From: Plicaturopsis crispa FD-325 SS-3
Lineage: Eukaryota; Basidiomycota; Agaricomycetes; Amylocorticiales; Amylocorticiaceae
DNA length: 64,000 bases
Assembly: GCA_000827205.1 (NCBI GenBank)
Contig: KN832567.1
Location: 641,189-705,188, forward strand
Direction of reading: 5' to 3'
Shown here: positions 10,137-23,203 of the stretch, piece after piece
Numbering within the stretch: position 1 is the stretch's first letter
How the letters are laid out: every line of letters starts with the position of its first letter
The notes under the pieces: generated by a model
The model's database searches: none
What the model was told of the DNA's origin: nothing
The model's input: only the letters and a program-made list of their open reading frames with translations
Program-made: the position numbers and the translations under genes

Positions 10137-11174
10137 ATTCGGAACCTTCCGACGCTGCTCTCGAGAGTCGGGTATAGCGTCGGTACTGCTAGGTCTTAGC
10201 ACGCGAGGACATACTTATGAGGCTGCTACAATCGTATCTTTCTAATAAACACGGATTGAGCTGGAAGACCAAAAACGAATTTATTTCAACCCAGAGCCAG
10301 TGGCCGCCTAAACAGATGGTCTGCTCATAGAACCTTCGACCCGTGGAATCCGTACAAGTTAACGACATATGCACTAACTCTTTTATATACTACAATTGCG
10401 CGCAATTGGAGTTGGTCGTTGTCGCGCAGAGGGCGACGGTAGATGCAAGCTGTAGTCATTAGCGAGCGTCTGATAGCTGCTTTAGAAAGAATTAACTGAC
10501 AATTAAACTCGGAGCCGCAGGCCCCCCAAACGACACGCAGAGGGGCTGGTGAAGGTGGAGACGCGGGCACTCTCTTCATCTCGCGCTCGAGATTCGGAGT
10601 CGAGCCTACCGCGTCACGTCATCCGGCAGGATGCGCGGTGGGCAAAGAGGGCGCGCAACCATGTCCGGTGCAAGCGTACGGCCTTGGCCAATACCAACAC
10701 CAACGCGCTGTCTTGAGACTGCACACCGGTGTTGGTCGATGCAACGCGTTGTCGCAGAGAAACGATTGCTATGTTGATCGAACATCGGCGCGCGGCGCGG
10801 CGCAATTTTGTTGACGCGTTTGCGCTTGTGTTGTCTTTACCAATGCTCGCGGATCGGCATCGAATACGACCCCGTAGTCCTCGATATATGCTGGCTGTCT
10901 GGTATGAATGCAGAATTCAGTCTCTCGAAAGTCAGGGCTGTATCAAGATACCTGGATATTCGGAGTTAAGCTCTCAGGAAGTCGAGGGCCACTTTTCTAT
11001 CGCCCACGTTGTAGCTAAGAGTCTATCCGTGAAGTAGATTGTCGTAGCGGCGAGAGAATCTGAGCAATAAACCTGAGGCCTGAGGATTGATACACAGAGG
11101 ACGCAGCTGAGCGGCGCCTGTGGCAGGCGGGAGCTGCGCGATTCGGGTACCCGGCACCCGTTGACCGAAAAAAC

Positions 11175-11205
11175 ACCGAATGTACCCCCCTACCGCGCCA
11201 CCGAT
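11175..11205 (-). repeat. Right terminal inverted repeat
   Basis: 31 bases, exact inverse of 10106-10136; followed by AAGTT, which also precedes the left repeat. Confidence 0.8.
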
Positions 11206-11715
11206 AAGTTGGTTCAGACTATGCAACTCTCTGCAACTTTGTGTCCAGTTCAGAGTCCTTTGTTCTACACGGCGCAATCCTAGCGCCTCGTTCGTTTTCT
11301 CTAACGCAGTCCGGATACCAGTTCAATCGACATTGCACCAGGCTGCGGGTCAAGCAGAAAAGACAGTTGTATCGAGACAATCTGCTCTTTGGACAATAAT
11401 CCATTCGGGTGACCGACTCCGAGATCTGTACGTGTTTTTCTTGCCCAGAGTCACTTTCCTCCTAGGCTCACCGCTAACGCAGGTAGTCCGAGCAGGATCA
11501 CGTACACCCTATCCGTGCTGCAGCTAATCGCTTCTCCTCAAGTCCCACTCCCTCCATTTGGAGGCGAAGCGAACTCCCGTCTTGCGCACGCCCGCTAGAT
11601 CGTTGGCCTCTTGTCCTTCAAATACGAGCCGTTCCCCAAAGTTTTGGACTTCAATCCATCTACTTCATAACTGGTGTGTTTTGTTTTCCGATCTATACGA
11701 CGCAGAGACAATCCA
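11206..11715. other. Intergenic, promoter of F-box gene 1
   Basis: 510 bases between the transposon and the F-box start. No element recognised. Confidence 0.4.
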
Positions 11716-13581
11716 ATGACGACGTTATTCATGCGGCTTCCTAAGATCATGTACGCTATGCATCGGGAATGCGTACAAGATCTTCCACCGATCCCCACGT
11801 GCAGTACCTGCAGCAGTCCGCTATTTCACACCAAGGCACCGTCTCCCATATCTCCAGTGTCTCAACTGCTCAATAACAACGAGTGCCCGTCGTCGATGGA
11901 GGCCCGCAGCACGCTTGATATTCTCGCCGAAGAGAAGAGTCGACTTGCGCTTGTAGAGGCCGAGTTCACTCGAATTGAAAACGCCCATATGCGACTCCGG
12001 ATCGAGCGGGAGATACTGAAAAACTCGATAACGAAACACGAAGCCATCCTCTCGCCGTGTCGTCTGGTCCCAGCCGAACTTCTCTCCGAGATATTCTCGT
12101 TCTGCCTCCCATTGGTGGTCACACCGGCCGTGGACACGGCACCGCTTCTTCTTACGCTCGTCTGCCGCAAGTGGCGTGCTATAGCTCTAGCGACTCCTCA
12201 ACTGTGGTCATCTATATGCATTAGGCCTAGCCTTGGTCTGACGCCCATCAATGTTGAAGGCTGGCTTAGACGGGCTGGAAATCTCCCGCTCTCCTTGAGC
12301 ATCATGCGCCATGCCCATAGGCAGCTATCCGAAGAGCATTCAAAATCCTTCATGGACCTTGTTATCTCTCATGCCCATCGCTGGTGTCTCCTCCATCTGC
12401 ACGACATCCACCGTATCAAAGCGGATGTGTGCGGCGAAAAGAAGGTTGCCTTCCCAATTCTAACAGAGCTCCAGCTCAATGTTCCTACCTTCTTGGGCGA
12501 AAATGTCAAACCGATAACGATTTTCCACAACTCTCCATCGCTGCACACTCTCTGCTATTCGGGCTCTGCCGTAGACGAACACCTGGATATCCCGTGGTCT
12601 CAACTAACATCTGTTCTTCTAACCTTTTGTGACGGCCTCGAACACTTCTTCAGGATTGCCCGTCGTTCCCCCAACATGACAAGGCTCAAGGTCATATTCT
12701 CAAATGATCATAACTCGTGGCCTTGGGCAAATGTGCTCGACCCTGTAGAGCATCTTCAACTCCACGAGCTATTCCTGCAGGAGTTCATCCAACTCACTGC
12801 CGACGCGTGCACCAATATATTCAAACAGCGATCCGTGAAATTCCCCTCGCTAAAATCTTTCAAATTCGTTAACTCATACCTGGACAGCGGAAACATAACT
12901 GATTTCCCGTGGTCACGATTATTTAGATTTTGCTCATACTCCGGGTTCAGTCTCACGCATCTTTCTCTGATTCGCTTCACCATCTCGCCAGATGAGTGGC
13001 GCTTGTGCTTCCAAACCTTCCCCTCGCTCGTCTTCCTCGAATCCCGCGAGCAGATACACCGCCGTTTCGATCCTTCGCAGGGCTTCAACTTGTTCGTTTT
13101 GCCCCACGCTTACAATGACTGGATGCTTTGGACCAACATCGATGTCTTGACGCATCTCAATCGCAGGGCGCATCCGACCGGGCCACATCTACTCCCCAGA
13201 TTGCGAACAATCGTATTGCACGACGTGACTCTGGGTATCCACAACAGTGCATGCCTGGCGGAAATGATCGTCTCGCGTATGGAACCTCTAGCCATCGCAA
13301 ACAACACTGTATCGGAGGCAGCGACGGTGACGGTGGGAGAGGCCCAGGAAGGCGCTGCTTATCTCGAAAGCGTCTCCATCTACTCCGCTCATTGGCTCAT
13401 CGCGCTGGAGAACTCTGTGCGATCTGGCGGTGAGACGGATTCAGATCGTCAAATCGGGTCTGCCAGTGAGCCTGACTATGGCCCAATTGTCGAGCCGCTC
13501 CGACGGCTGAAGAATGACGGGTTCGATATCAACATATTTCTTGGAGAGAAGGACTCGGATGTAACTGCGCGAGTACTGTAA
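11716..13581 (+). CDS. F-box-like protein, intronless (621 aa), paralogue 1
   Basis: Single uninterrupted reading frame from ATG 11716 (the frame is open to 11674 but has no earlier ATG). A coiled-coil-like helix (ARSTLDILAEEKSRLALVEA, then RLRIEREILKN) precedes an F-box: LSPCRLVPAELLSEIFSFCL, then LLTLVCRKWRAIALATPQLW. About 450 residues of leucine-containing repeats follow with no further named domain. This is the F-box architecture expanded in agaricomycetes, in which the F-box would bind Skp1 in an SCF ubiquitin ligase and the C-terminal part would choose substrates. The gene at 20744-22585 is a clear paralogue on the other strand. Absence of introns contrasts with the intron-rich neighbours. 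Confidence 0.88.
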   Translation: MTTLFMRLPKIMYAMHRECVQDLPPIPTCSTCSSPLFHTKAPSPISPVSQLLNNNECPSSMEARSTLDILAEEKSRLALVEAEFTRIENAHMRLRIEREILKNSITKHEAILSPCRLVPAELLSEIFSFCLPLVVTPAVDTAPLLLTLVCRKWRAIALATPQLWSSICIRPSLGLTPINVEGWLRRAGNLPLSLSIMRHAHRQLSEEHSKSFMDLVISHAHRWCLLHLHDIHRIKADVCGEKKVAFPILTELQLNVPTFLGENVKPITIFHNSPSLHTLCYSGSAVDEHLDIPWSQLTSVLLTFCDGLEHFFRIARRSPNMTRLKVIFSNDHNSWPWANVLDPVEHLQLHELFLQEFIQLTADACTNIFKQRSVKFPSLKSFKFVNSYLDSGNITDFPWSRLFRFCSYSGFSLTHLSLIRFTISPDEWRLCFQTFPSLVFLESREQIHRRFDPSQGFNLFVLPHAYNDWMLWTNIDVLTHLNRRAHPTGPHLLPRLRTIVLHDVTLGIHNSACLAEMIVSRMEPLAIANNTVSEAATVTVGEAQEGAAYLESVSIYSAHWLIALENSVRSGGETDSDRQIGSASEPDYGPIVEPLRRLKNDGFDINIFLGEKDSDVTARVL

Positions 13582-13872
13582 GGAAAAATGTATGGTACAT
13601 ATCATCTTGGCCCGTGTGTAAGACAATAATGAAACTTTCCCGTGTATCAACACGACGAAGGATGTTCCTCAGTACGTTCAACAAGCGGACTGTTCTTCTC
13701 AGATAAATCCTTTTAGCGCTTGAAGGGGCAGATGATAAAGAATGCAGACATGATTAAATTGTGGTATTGTAGGTGTGTAGGAATGATTGTGTATGCTTGG
13801 GCAGTTTTAGGTGTGTAAGTTAGATAGCGAGGGCGGTGCCCAATTATTAGCTTAAACATGACGTTCGTTTCT

Positions 13873-15333
13873 TTAGTTGGACAAGTCATTCGTGTGCGAA
13901 GTGGTGGCCAGGCCAACCCTCTTGTTCGTGGTGTCGTAAACGGAGTAGTGACGCTCGAGGAACGTGTAACCCGCGATCCAGTCGAAGCCGGACCCGCTGT
14001 TGTGACCAATCTACGAAAAGGCAACGATATGAGTACCGAATGTATATCGCGAATGAGAAATGAACGTACGTCGGCAATGATCAGCAGTATCGAGCTAGCA
14101 GAGCCGCCAAGCGCCGTGTTCAGGGAACGCGGCCACAGCTGCGCATTAGGGGTCATAGTGTGCGTGACACCGTTAATGACGAAGTTGAAGTTGCTGAGCT
14201 TGGAGTACTGTGCGGGCGTGATGCTGAGGAGTCCAGTGGCGCTGTCAACGGTCGCGCCGATTGCCTTCTTGTACTTGGCAAATGTGTCCGACGGGATGAG
14301 AGTCATGGTGGTACCAGTGTCGACGATGCCGGCATTGGAGGTCATGATCTGCGACGAGCCGTACGAGATGGTAGCGTCGAGTCCCCAGTATGCGTTCGAG
14401 GGGCTCTTCTTCGTTATCGGGGCGTAGCTGATCGAGCCAGTGTACTTGGCGCTGTTGACACCACCGAACATCATCTCGCCGCTGGAGTCGGAGCTCGCCT
14501 GCGGGGCGAAGTAGATGCCGACCTGGTTGGACGGAATTTTGCCCTGCGAGTAGAGGTTACCGGTGACGGTCTGAACAGTGCTGCTCGATCCGCCAAGACT
14601 TCCTGCGGTCAAACCGACGGGACCTGCGAAATGCGTTGTCAGCTAAGGAAATCTACGAAATAGGGGAAATTGACGCACCAATTCCGAGGATACCATCGAC
14701 GCCGCCGCCAACATTCGACTGGTTGGCAATGCCAAGGCCCTGCGATGTGATCGCAAGACCGGACGCCAATGTGACGGTGTCGGTATCTGGAAAAATCATT
14801 GCACATGAGCTACGTCGACGAGCACTGTAATATGGTGATGCTTACATTCGGTACCCGAGAAGTAACCAGATCCGTAGGTGACAGACACAGATTTGCCAGT
14901 GTTTTTGCTGGTCGACGACTGCTTGTATGCGGTCCTAGCACCAATCCATGTGTTCGAGCTACCAGTGTCAATAAGAAGGGTATCTAGGCGTTGGGCAACG
15001 TTAGTGTGTATGTGAGCAAGTGTTATGCGGGTACTTACATTGAGTAGCGGGAGACCCAATGCCCACGGATGTGGTGTAGGTGACGGCGGCATTGGAAGCC
15101 GAGGCGGGGTGCATGGTGCTACGCTTGTCGAGCGCAGCGTCGCGCCCGGTCAGCATGAGCGTGGATGCACGAGCCTGGTCTGCAGCAAGGAGGCTGATGC
15201 TGCCGACCTCCGTCGCATTGAACCTGGCGCGGACAGAGAGAACGGCTGCCGGAGGGGCCGTGGGGACCAGAAGAGGGGATGCAGACACAGAGGTCGCGAG
15301 GAGAATGAGCGAAACAAATGCGGTGGAGAACAT
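13873..15333 (-). CDS. Secreted aspartic protease, polyporopepsin-like (410 aa)
   Basis: Five exons: 15333-15039, 14983-14846, 14786-14679, 14623-14070, 14010-13873, summing to 411 codons. A signal peptide (MFSTAFVSLILLATSVSA) is followed by a propeptide ending at a dibasic KR near residues 70-71. The mature A1 (pepsin) fold has both active-site motifs: LLIDTGSSNTWIGA with Asp 104 and GIVDTGTTMTLIP with Asp 282. The flap region VTYGSGYFSGTE and the C-terminal YTFLERHYSVYDTTNKRVGL match polyporopepsin. It should be an extracellular acid endopeptidase for protein nutrition. The promoter on this strand has a long CT-rich run at 15450-15480, a feature of strongly expressed fungal genes. Confidence 0.93.
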
Positions 15334-16105
15334 GATTAAGAAAAAGGAGTGAAAGTTAAAGATAATGTTAAACAAGTAAGAGGAGATCGGAAAGGCGTTG
15401 AGTATTACGGAGCAGCGGAAAGAGCGAATGTGTGTGTGTGTAGGAGGCTGGTGGAGACGGAGGGAGGGGGAGGGGGGATATTACCGAAGATAACTGGGGA
15501 ATAGAGACGGATATTGGCGCGCTTTTATATCTCGCCGCATTTCGTGGCTAATCGTTCTGGAAAGAAAGGTCCGCGGAAGTAAATATGGCTCCGTTAGAAA
15601 GCAGGAAGAAACTTGCTTAGGAGTCTCGACGATTTGTGGGCGAGTGGGGTAATGTTGCGGAACGGATAAGTCGACGCATCCGCCCATGCTGCGCACGGTA
15701 ACATGCGAACGTCACAATTAGCCAATGGCTACGGTGTGCTTGGCTGCTGAGCTGGTGCTGGAAGAGAGCAGGCTGAGCGCTTAAGCGTTAGTGCTTGCAG
15801 GTTGTTGGCAATAACATGGAAACGCCGCGAATCTGATATGAAAGGAGACAACAATGATTTCAGGGATACAAGTATTTGAGTGATACGACGGGAGACAGGG
15901 GAAGGAAAAATTTAACCGTCCGTACACGTACCCTTAGGAAAGGGACGAAGTCCGAGGAGAACCTGGAGAGGCGCGATCGCCGAATATTTATGGAGGAGTG
16001 AGAGAAAAAACAAGCATACATATGAACAATGGCAGTAACCTTGATTGGATCCCAAAATGACGATTTCAACCAGATACGGAATGCAGCTCCTGGCCCCCTC
16101 CATGT
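15334..16105. other. Intergenic, protease promoter and 3' side of AGC kinase
   Basis: Holds a short (GT)n run near 15429-15440 and a purine-rich (CT-rich on the gene strand) tract near 15450-15480 upstream of the protease. Nothing else recognised. Confidence 0.5.
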
Positions 16106-18199
<2,094 letters not shown>

Positions 18200-18648
18200 G
18201 GTTGTGGTCGTGGTTTGAAGTGTTAAAGCGCGTTGGTGCGAGGCAGTATCCTAAATCTGTGCCGTCCAGCGACGCTTACACACTCGCGATAATGCGATAG
18301 ACGATGGTGGTCGGAAGCAAAAGTCCTAAAGTGCTTTACGTAATGAAAGCTGTCTCGCGTCCTTGTAAAATGCCTTCCGATTTCATTTCGGACGGCCCGT
18401 CTATCATCAGAAAAAACTTTGCAAGCTCACGATCAACTTACGATTGATTATAATACGATTACAATGTCCAGAATCCTCAAAATCAGTCGTAAGCCATTAT
18501 AGAAGGCCCGCCTGAATTCTGGACGGTTCGCGATCGTCTCGCGATCGTCGAAATCGCTTGCGAGACTTTTCAAGTTGGAAATCATTACGGCGATTGCAAT
18601 GGATTGTAATGGATTGTAATACCCTCGTGTCAAGGGCAGCGTGCCCGT
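18200..18648. other. Intergenic, kinase promoter
   Basis: AT-rich with short repeats: GGATTGTAAT twice at about 18601-18621 and TCTCGCGATCG-type repeats near 18535-18550. No gene seen. Confidence 0.4.
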
Positions 18649-19091
18649 TCACCCTGCACTTGTAATTGCAATGCATACAGATGGTTTGCTCCAGGCTTGC
18701 GAATGAATGACAGATAATATTGACCAATACAAAATGGCAAGCCTGCCTAACACGCATACGAACCCTCGCAAAACCTGCGTACACGCCCTGCGCACATTGT
18801 CCCCAACTTGAAGACTCCGGTAGCTGCAGTGTGCAGTGTACACACCGTATAGATCACCTAGGTTGAACTGAGAACCGAACGACAACGGTACGGCAGGAGC
18901 TACGCACCGTAAAAGCAAACGAATGCCAGTAGCGCACACCCGGCGAGGGTGCCAACTTTGACCTGCTCCGGGAAATCTGGACGGGCCAGGGCTGTAGGCA
19001 GGTGACGTTCATATGAGGGGAGGATGTGGTGTGACGTCCGCGTCGAGGCCCAGGGATAGCGGCTACTCGTAGACTGTAGCACGCCGAGCAT
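18649..19091 (-). CDS. Small single-pass membrane protein, possibly mitochondrial (about 130 aa)
   Basis: Two exons in matching phase: 19091-18908 and 18857-18649, summing to 131 codons. The N-terminus MLGVLQSTSSRYPWASTRTS is basic and hydroxylated, like a mitochondrial presequence, and is followed by a hydrophobic segment TLAGCALLAFVCFYG and then DLYGVYTAHCSYRSLQVGDN. An in-frame ATG at 19109 is an alternative start. A further intron near the end of the second exon is possible, so the C-terminus is uncertain. I do not recognise the family. The assembly gap starts 163 bases upstream, so 5' exons could be missing. Confidence 0.45.
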
Positions 19092-19254
19092 TAAAAAAAC
19101 ATGAACCATGCTCTGGGCATAACAACCCGTGCGCAACATGAGCGACACTTGCAAACAGCAAAGAGCAAAAATGAATGCCCAACATGACGGGCGAAATAAG
19201 TCCTCAGCGGACTGGGGACGAACAGACGGAGGGGAGCAAGGACAACGATGATGG

Positions 19255-20174
19255 NNNNNNNNNNNNNNNNNNNNNNNNNNNNNNNNNNNNNNNNNNNNNN
19301 NNNNNNNNNNNNNNNNNNNNNNNNNNNNNNNNNNNNNNNNNNNNNNNNNNNNNNNNNNNNNNNNNNNNNNNNNNNNNNNNNNNNNNNNNNNNNNNNNNNN
19401 NNNNNNNNNNNNNNNNNNNNNNNNNNNNNNNNNNNNNNNNNNNNNNNNNNNNNNNNNNNNNNNNNNNNNNNNNNNNNNNNNNNNNNNNNNNNNNNNNNNN
19501 NNNNNNNNNNNNNNNNNNNNNNNNNNNNNNNNNNNNNNNNNNNNNNNNNNNNNNNNNNNNNNNNNNNNNNNNNNNNNNNNNNNNNNNNNNNNNNNNNNNN
19601 NNNNNNNNNNNNNNNNNNNNNNNNNNNNNNNNNNNNNNNNNNNNNNNNNNNNNNNNNNNNNNNNNNNNNNNNNNNNNNNNNNNNNNNNNNNNNNNNNNNN
19701 NNNNNNNNNNNNNNNNNNNNNNNNNNNNNNNNNNNNNNNNNNNNNNNNNNNNNNNNNNNNNNNNNNNNNNNNNNNNNNNNNNNNNNNNNNNNNNNNNNNN
19801 NNNNNNNNNNNNNNNNNNNNNNNNNNNNNNNNNNNNNNNNNNNNNNNNNNNNNNNNNNNNNNNNNNNNNNNNNNNNNNNNNNNNNNNNNNNNNNNNNNNN
19901 NNNNNNNNNNNNNNNNNNNNNNNNNNNNNNNNNNNNNNNNNNNNNNNNNNNNNNNNNNNNNNNNNNNNNNNNNNNNNNNNNNNNNNNNNNNNNNNNNNNN
20001 NNNNNNNNNNNNNNNNNNNNNNNNNNNNNNNNNNNNNNNNNNNNNNNNNNNNNNNNNNNNNNNNNNNNNNNNNNNNNNNNNNNNNNNNNNNNNNNNNNNN
20101 NNNNNNNNNNNNNNNNNNNNNNNNNNNNNNNNNNNNNNNNNNNNNNNNNNNNNNNNNNNNNNNNNNNNNNNNNN
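19255..20174. other. Assembly gap (920 Ns)
   Basis: Unbroken run of N. No coding content can be inferred; any reading frame across it is artificial. Confidence 1.
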
Positions 20175-20743
20175 CGGACCATTTTGATCGAGGCTCCAAG
20201 TTGCCGCGATTGAAAGCCGCACGCCGAGCGCTGGTGCTCCCGTTGACGAGGCCGTTCTGCAGGCGGCCACCCGGTTTGAGGCTTAAGGATCTCGAGGACG
20301 CAGTGAGGCCCCGATGCTGGCAGTTGGCTAGAGCGTATGAGAGGCCCGGGAACGACTCAGATAATACGGCGAGCAGACGGAGGCAACGGGAGCTTATAGC
20401 ATGGATGGAATAGCATTGTAGTCGTCGAAAGGAATAATGAAAGTGACGAGAGGATTGCGAGCAGGTCAGAATGTGTTCAAAATTATTTCGAGCATTGCGA
20501 TCGGCTCCCGAGCGAATAGGAGCTTTCCGAATGCCAAAATCGCTCATAATCGTTTACGATCTCCGAGAGTTTTTCCTGATGATGTTCTTACTGACAATGG
20601 ATACTGTTTCTTACAACTTAGAAAGACTCACAGAGCTCATGATAACTAGCATGCAAACCTGGATGCAAGACAAACTATGATGCGCCGCATACGGATCATA
20701 CGTGGAACAAAGGGTCCTGTAAGTTTCCATCCTCTCGACAGGC
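20175..20743. other. Intergenic right of the gap, no supported gene
   Basis: The minus strand next to the gap is open for about 120 codons, but no start, splice or family evidence supports a gene. The rest is the 3' side of F-box gene 2. Confidence 0.4.
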
Positions 20744-22585
20744 CTACAATATTTGCGTAGCCGCATCCATATCTTCACCAGAAGATATCTTGATATCGAA
20801 TCCGCCGCTATCCTTCAATCGTCGGAGAGGCTCTATAATGGGCACCCAGTTAGGAACAGGCTCGAGTGCCCGGAGCTCTGAGTCGGTATCCATCTCCTCC
20901 GGCTCAGCGGCCTCGGTTGCAGAGTCCTGAGGATCAGGAATCCAACGAACGGAGAAAATGTACACCTCCTCGAGATACGCGCGCGCCCCGTCTGCCTCTG
21001 CCTCTGGCATGGTACTGCCCGCAATGGTTGGCTCCATACGCGAGGCGATCATTTTGGCGAGGAGTTCGCTGCGGTGGCGATTCAGCGCCACATTGTGAAG
21101 TCGGACGGTCCGTAATTTGGGAAGTAGATGTGCGGAATTATAAGACACCGTGCGATCGAGACGCGTCAGTACGGCGGGGTTGGTGAATGTCCATTTTTCG
21201 TATTTTGTGTCCTCGCTGGAATCAGAGGACGCAGAGTCTTCGGAGCCAGATGCGGAGTCGTCGAAGCCTCCATATTGCTCGGCGAATTCTACATGAACGA
21301 GCGAGGGGAAGCGCCGGAAACATGCGACGTAACTGTTTGGGGATGTGGTGAAACGAAGAAGGGAAAGACTTTGGAGTTTGAAGCGGCAGCGCTCGTGGAA
21401 CTCGAGAAAATAACCCCACGTGAAAAAGGCATAGCGCCCAGCGTCCACACATGTGTTCACGAATCTGACACTCCGGAGAGCAGGGAAAGTGATTGAACGC
21501 TGGACGAATAGATTGTCCCATGCATCACCTCCCGTACCAATGTGCTCCTCGAAGGTCAGGTGGAGGAGTCGCGAATGTTTCATGGGTCTCACTTGATCGT
21601 AAGAAGACCAAACGTCAATAGATGTGATTTCGACTTTGAGGCTTGTCATGTTGGGGGAGCGGAGAAAGAGCAGGACGAAGACATCGAAGCTGTGACCTCC
21701 GCTCATATTGACGGATGTCAATTGAGCCCATGGTATATCCAAATCTCTGTCAATGGCACCTCCAGAATAGCTCAGCGTGCGTAACGACGGGGAGTCACGA
21801 AACAGGGTCACTGGCTTGAATTGTGGAATCCAAATCGGGGGAGCATCGATGCCGAGGTATGTCAAGTACGGGAAGCTGGTACTTCTTTCACCATACGGAT
21901 CCCGGAGGAGTCGGAGATCGATGGGAAAGCCGGGCAAGGAAAGGGACCACCAGCGATGGGCATAGGAGATGGCGAGCTCGACGTATAGTTTCAACCGCTC
22001 CTCAAAGTAGGGGCTGAAGGGACGAGGAGAGCAGGTAATGGTTATTTCGAGGGGGAGACTGCCAGCCCGTCCGAGCCATTGTTCAACTTTGGTGGGTCCC
22101 GTATCATCGGTGAGTCCAACGCAGATAGACGCCCACAAGCGAGGCGTTGACAAAGCTATCGCCCGCCACTTCCGACAGACGAGCGTCAGCAGAAGCGGTG
22201 CCGTATCACTGTGTGGTGTGACCATCGGGGGAAGGCAGAATGTAAATATTTCGGAGAGTAGTTCGGCTGGGAGTCGACGACACGGTGAAAGGATATTTTC
22301 GAGGTTCATTATCGAGTCTTTCAGCATCTGCCGCTCGGTCCAGAGTTGACTCTGAGCGTTTTGGACTCCAGCTAACTCGGTCTCCACAGCAGCAAGTCGT
22401 CTCTTTGCCTCGACAAGCATATCGCGTGCGCTGCGGGTTTCTGCAGACGACGGGGGCTCGTTGTTGCGAAGTAGTTGAGAGACTGAAGAAGTGGATAGCG
22501 CTCCCGCAGTTTGACCAAGAGTGGTAGCACATGTGCTGCTTGGCGGTAGATTCGTGCACATAATTCTAGTAGTATACGCGCTCAT
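20744..22585 (-). CDS. F-box-like protein, intronless (613 aa), paralogue 2
   Basis: Single uninterrupted frame from ATG 22585. It is colinear with the gene at 11716: SSVSQLLRNNEPPSS, a helical LVEAKRRLAAVETELAGV segment, then the F-box LSPCRRLPAELLSEIFTFCL and LLTLVCRKWRAIALSTPRLW, then a long Leu-repeat region with matching SPSLRTLSYSGGAID and LLPKLRTVRLHNVALNRH blocks. An acidic Ser-rich insert (ASGSEDSASSDSSEDTK) is absent from paralogue 1. Expected to be a substrate adaptor of an SCF ubiquitin ligase. The two paralogues lie in opposite orientation about 7 kb apart. Confidence 0.88.
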   Translation of the reverse strand: MSAYTTRIMCTNLPPSSTCATTLGQTAGALSTSSVSQLLRNNEPPSSAETRSARDMLVEAKRRLAAVETELAGVQNAQSQLWTERQMLKDSIMNLENILSPCRRLPAELLSEIFTFCLPPMVTPHSDTAPLLLTLVCRKWRAIALSTPRLWASICVGLTDDTGPTKVEQWLGRAGSLPLEITITCSPRPFSPYFEERLKLYVELAISYAHRWWSLSLPGFPIDLRLLRDPYGERSTSFPYLTYLGIDAPPIWIPQFKPVTLFRDSPSLRTLSYSGGAIDRDLDIPWAQLTSVNMSGGHSFDVFVLLFLRSPNMTSLKVEITSIDVWSSYDQVRPMKHSRLLHLTFEEHIGTGGDAWDNLFVQRSITFPALRSVRFVNTCVDAGRYAFFTWGYFLEFHERCRFKLQSLSLLRFTTSPNSYVACFRRFPSLVHVEFAEQYGGFDDSASGSEDSASSDSSEDTKYEKWTFTNPAVLTRLDRTVSYNSAHLLPKLRTVRLHNVALNRHRSELLAKMIASRMEPTIAGSTMPEAEADGARAYLEEVYIFSVRWIPDPQDSATEAAEPEEMDTDSELRALEPVPNWVPIIEPLRRLKDSGGFDIKISSGEDMDAATQIL

Positions 22586-23203
22586 GAATGTCTGTAAATC
22601 AGACTAAGAGCAAAACACACCAGGCAGTAGAAATGATGATCGCTCGAGGGTAGCGGTTCGAGACTTCAATTACAACTGTAGATGGTATTGATCGTAAGCA
22701 CCAATTTTCTGAATTCAATGATATCAAGTATTAGTAGCACTGTTCGAGCCGTATGCTTGAGCTCAACGTCACCAAGATTGAGGCAGCACGCCTTGGACTA
22801 CAGTCGACCGTCAAAAATTTGCCGTGAGGATCAAGCCACTGTTGCAGTACTAGTATAAGCACGCAGAATTGCGTGGTCCAGGATGGTATACAGCACAGAC
22901 CAGGGAGCCGAGCAGGATGAGAGTGTGCTGTAAGTAAGTACGACACGCGGCAAGCCCGCGAATTTGACATGCCTTTACGGGCCGTAAACCTCCCCATTTG
23001 GGAAGTTCTCGGCGTAATACTCATAGATGCTAGCCACGTGGTAAACGAGATTTGCACGGTCAAGATTTTGGCCCAGCGTTGGTGCAGGCTCTCTGCACGG
23101 TGCAAGTTGGTATAAGCCGCCCACACGATCGCCGACATTCCAGCTCGTCAGAACGCGTACGAATACGACACCTCGGATTTCTCTCTTCTGCGACCTCCGA
23201 ACC
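22586..23203. promoter_or_regulatory. Divergent promoter region between F-box gene 2 and mtr4
   Basis: 618 bases between two divergent starts. No ORF; no distinct binding site recognised. Confidence 0.4.

Larger units (their letters stand above)
10106..11205. mobile_element. Non-autonomous DNA transposon with 31-bp terminal inverted repeats (about 1.1 kb)
   Basis: The left end ATCGGTGGCGCGG...ATTCGGT (10106-10136) is repeated exactly in inverted form at 11175-11205. Both ends are flanked by AAGTT (10101-10105 and 11206-11210), a candidate 5-bp target duplication; a TA duplication one base inward is the alternative reading. The interior shows no transposase or other convincing ORF, so this is a MITE-like or internally deleted element. 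The perfect repeats suggest a fairly recent insertion. The superfamily cannot be assigned without an autonomous relative; a 5-bp duplication would point away from Tc1/mariner, a TA duplication toward it. Confidence 0.75.

Noticed and set aside
13858-14663. Plus-strand open frames of 160-190 codons opposite the secreted protease
   Set aside because: Antisense shadows of an intact, phase-checked protease gene; no recognisable protein content.
18900-20547. Long open frames on both strands spanning the N run
   Set aside because: They are artefacts of untranslatable Ns; only the flanks carry sequence.
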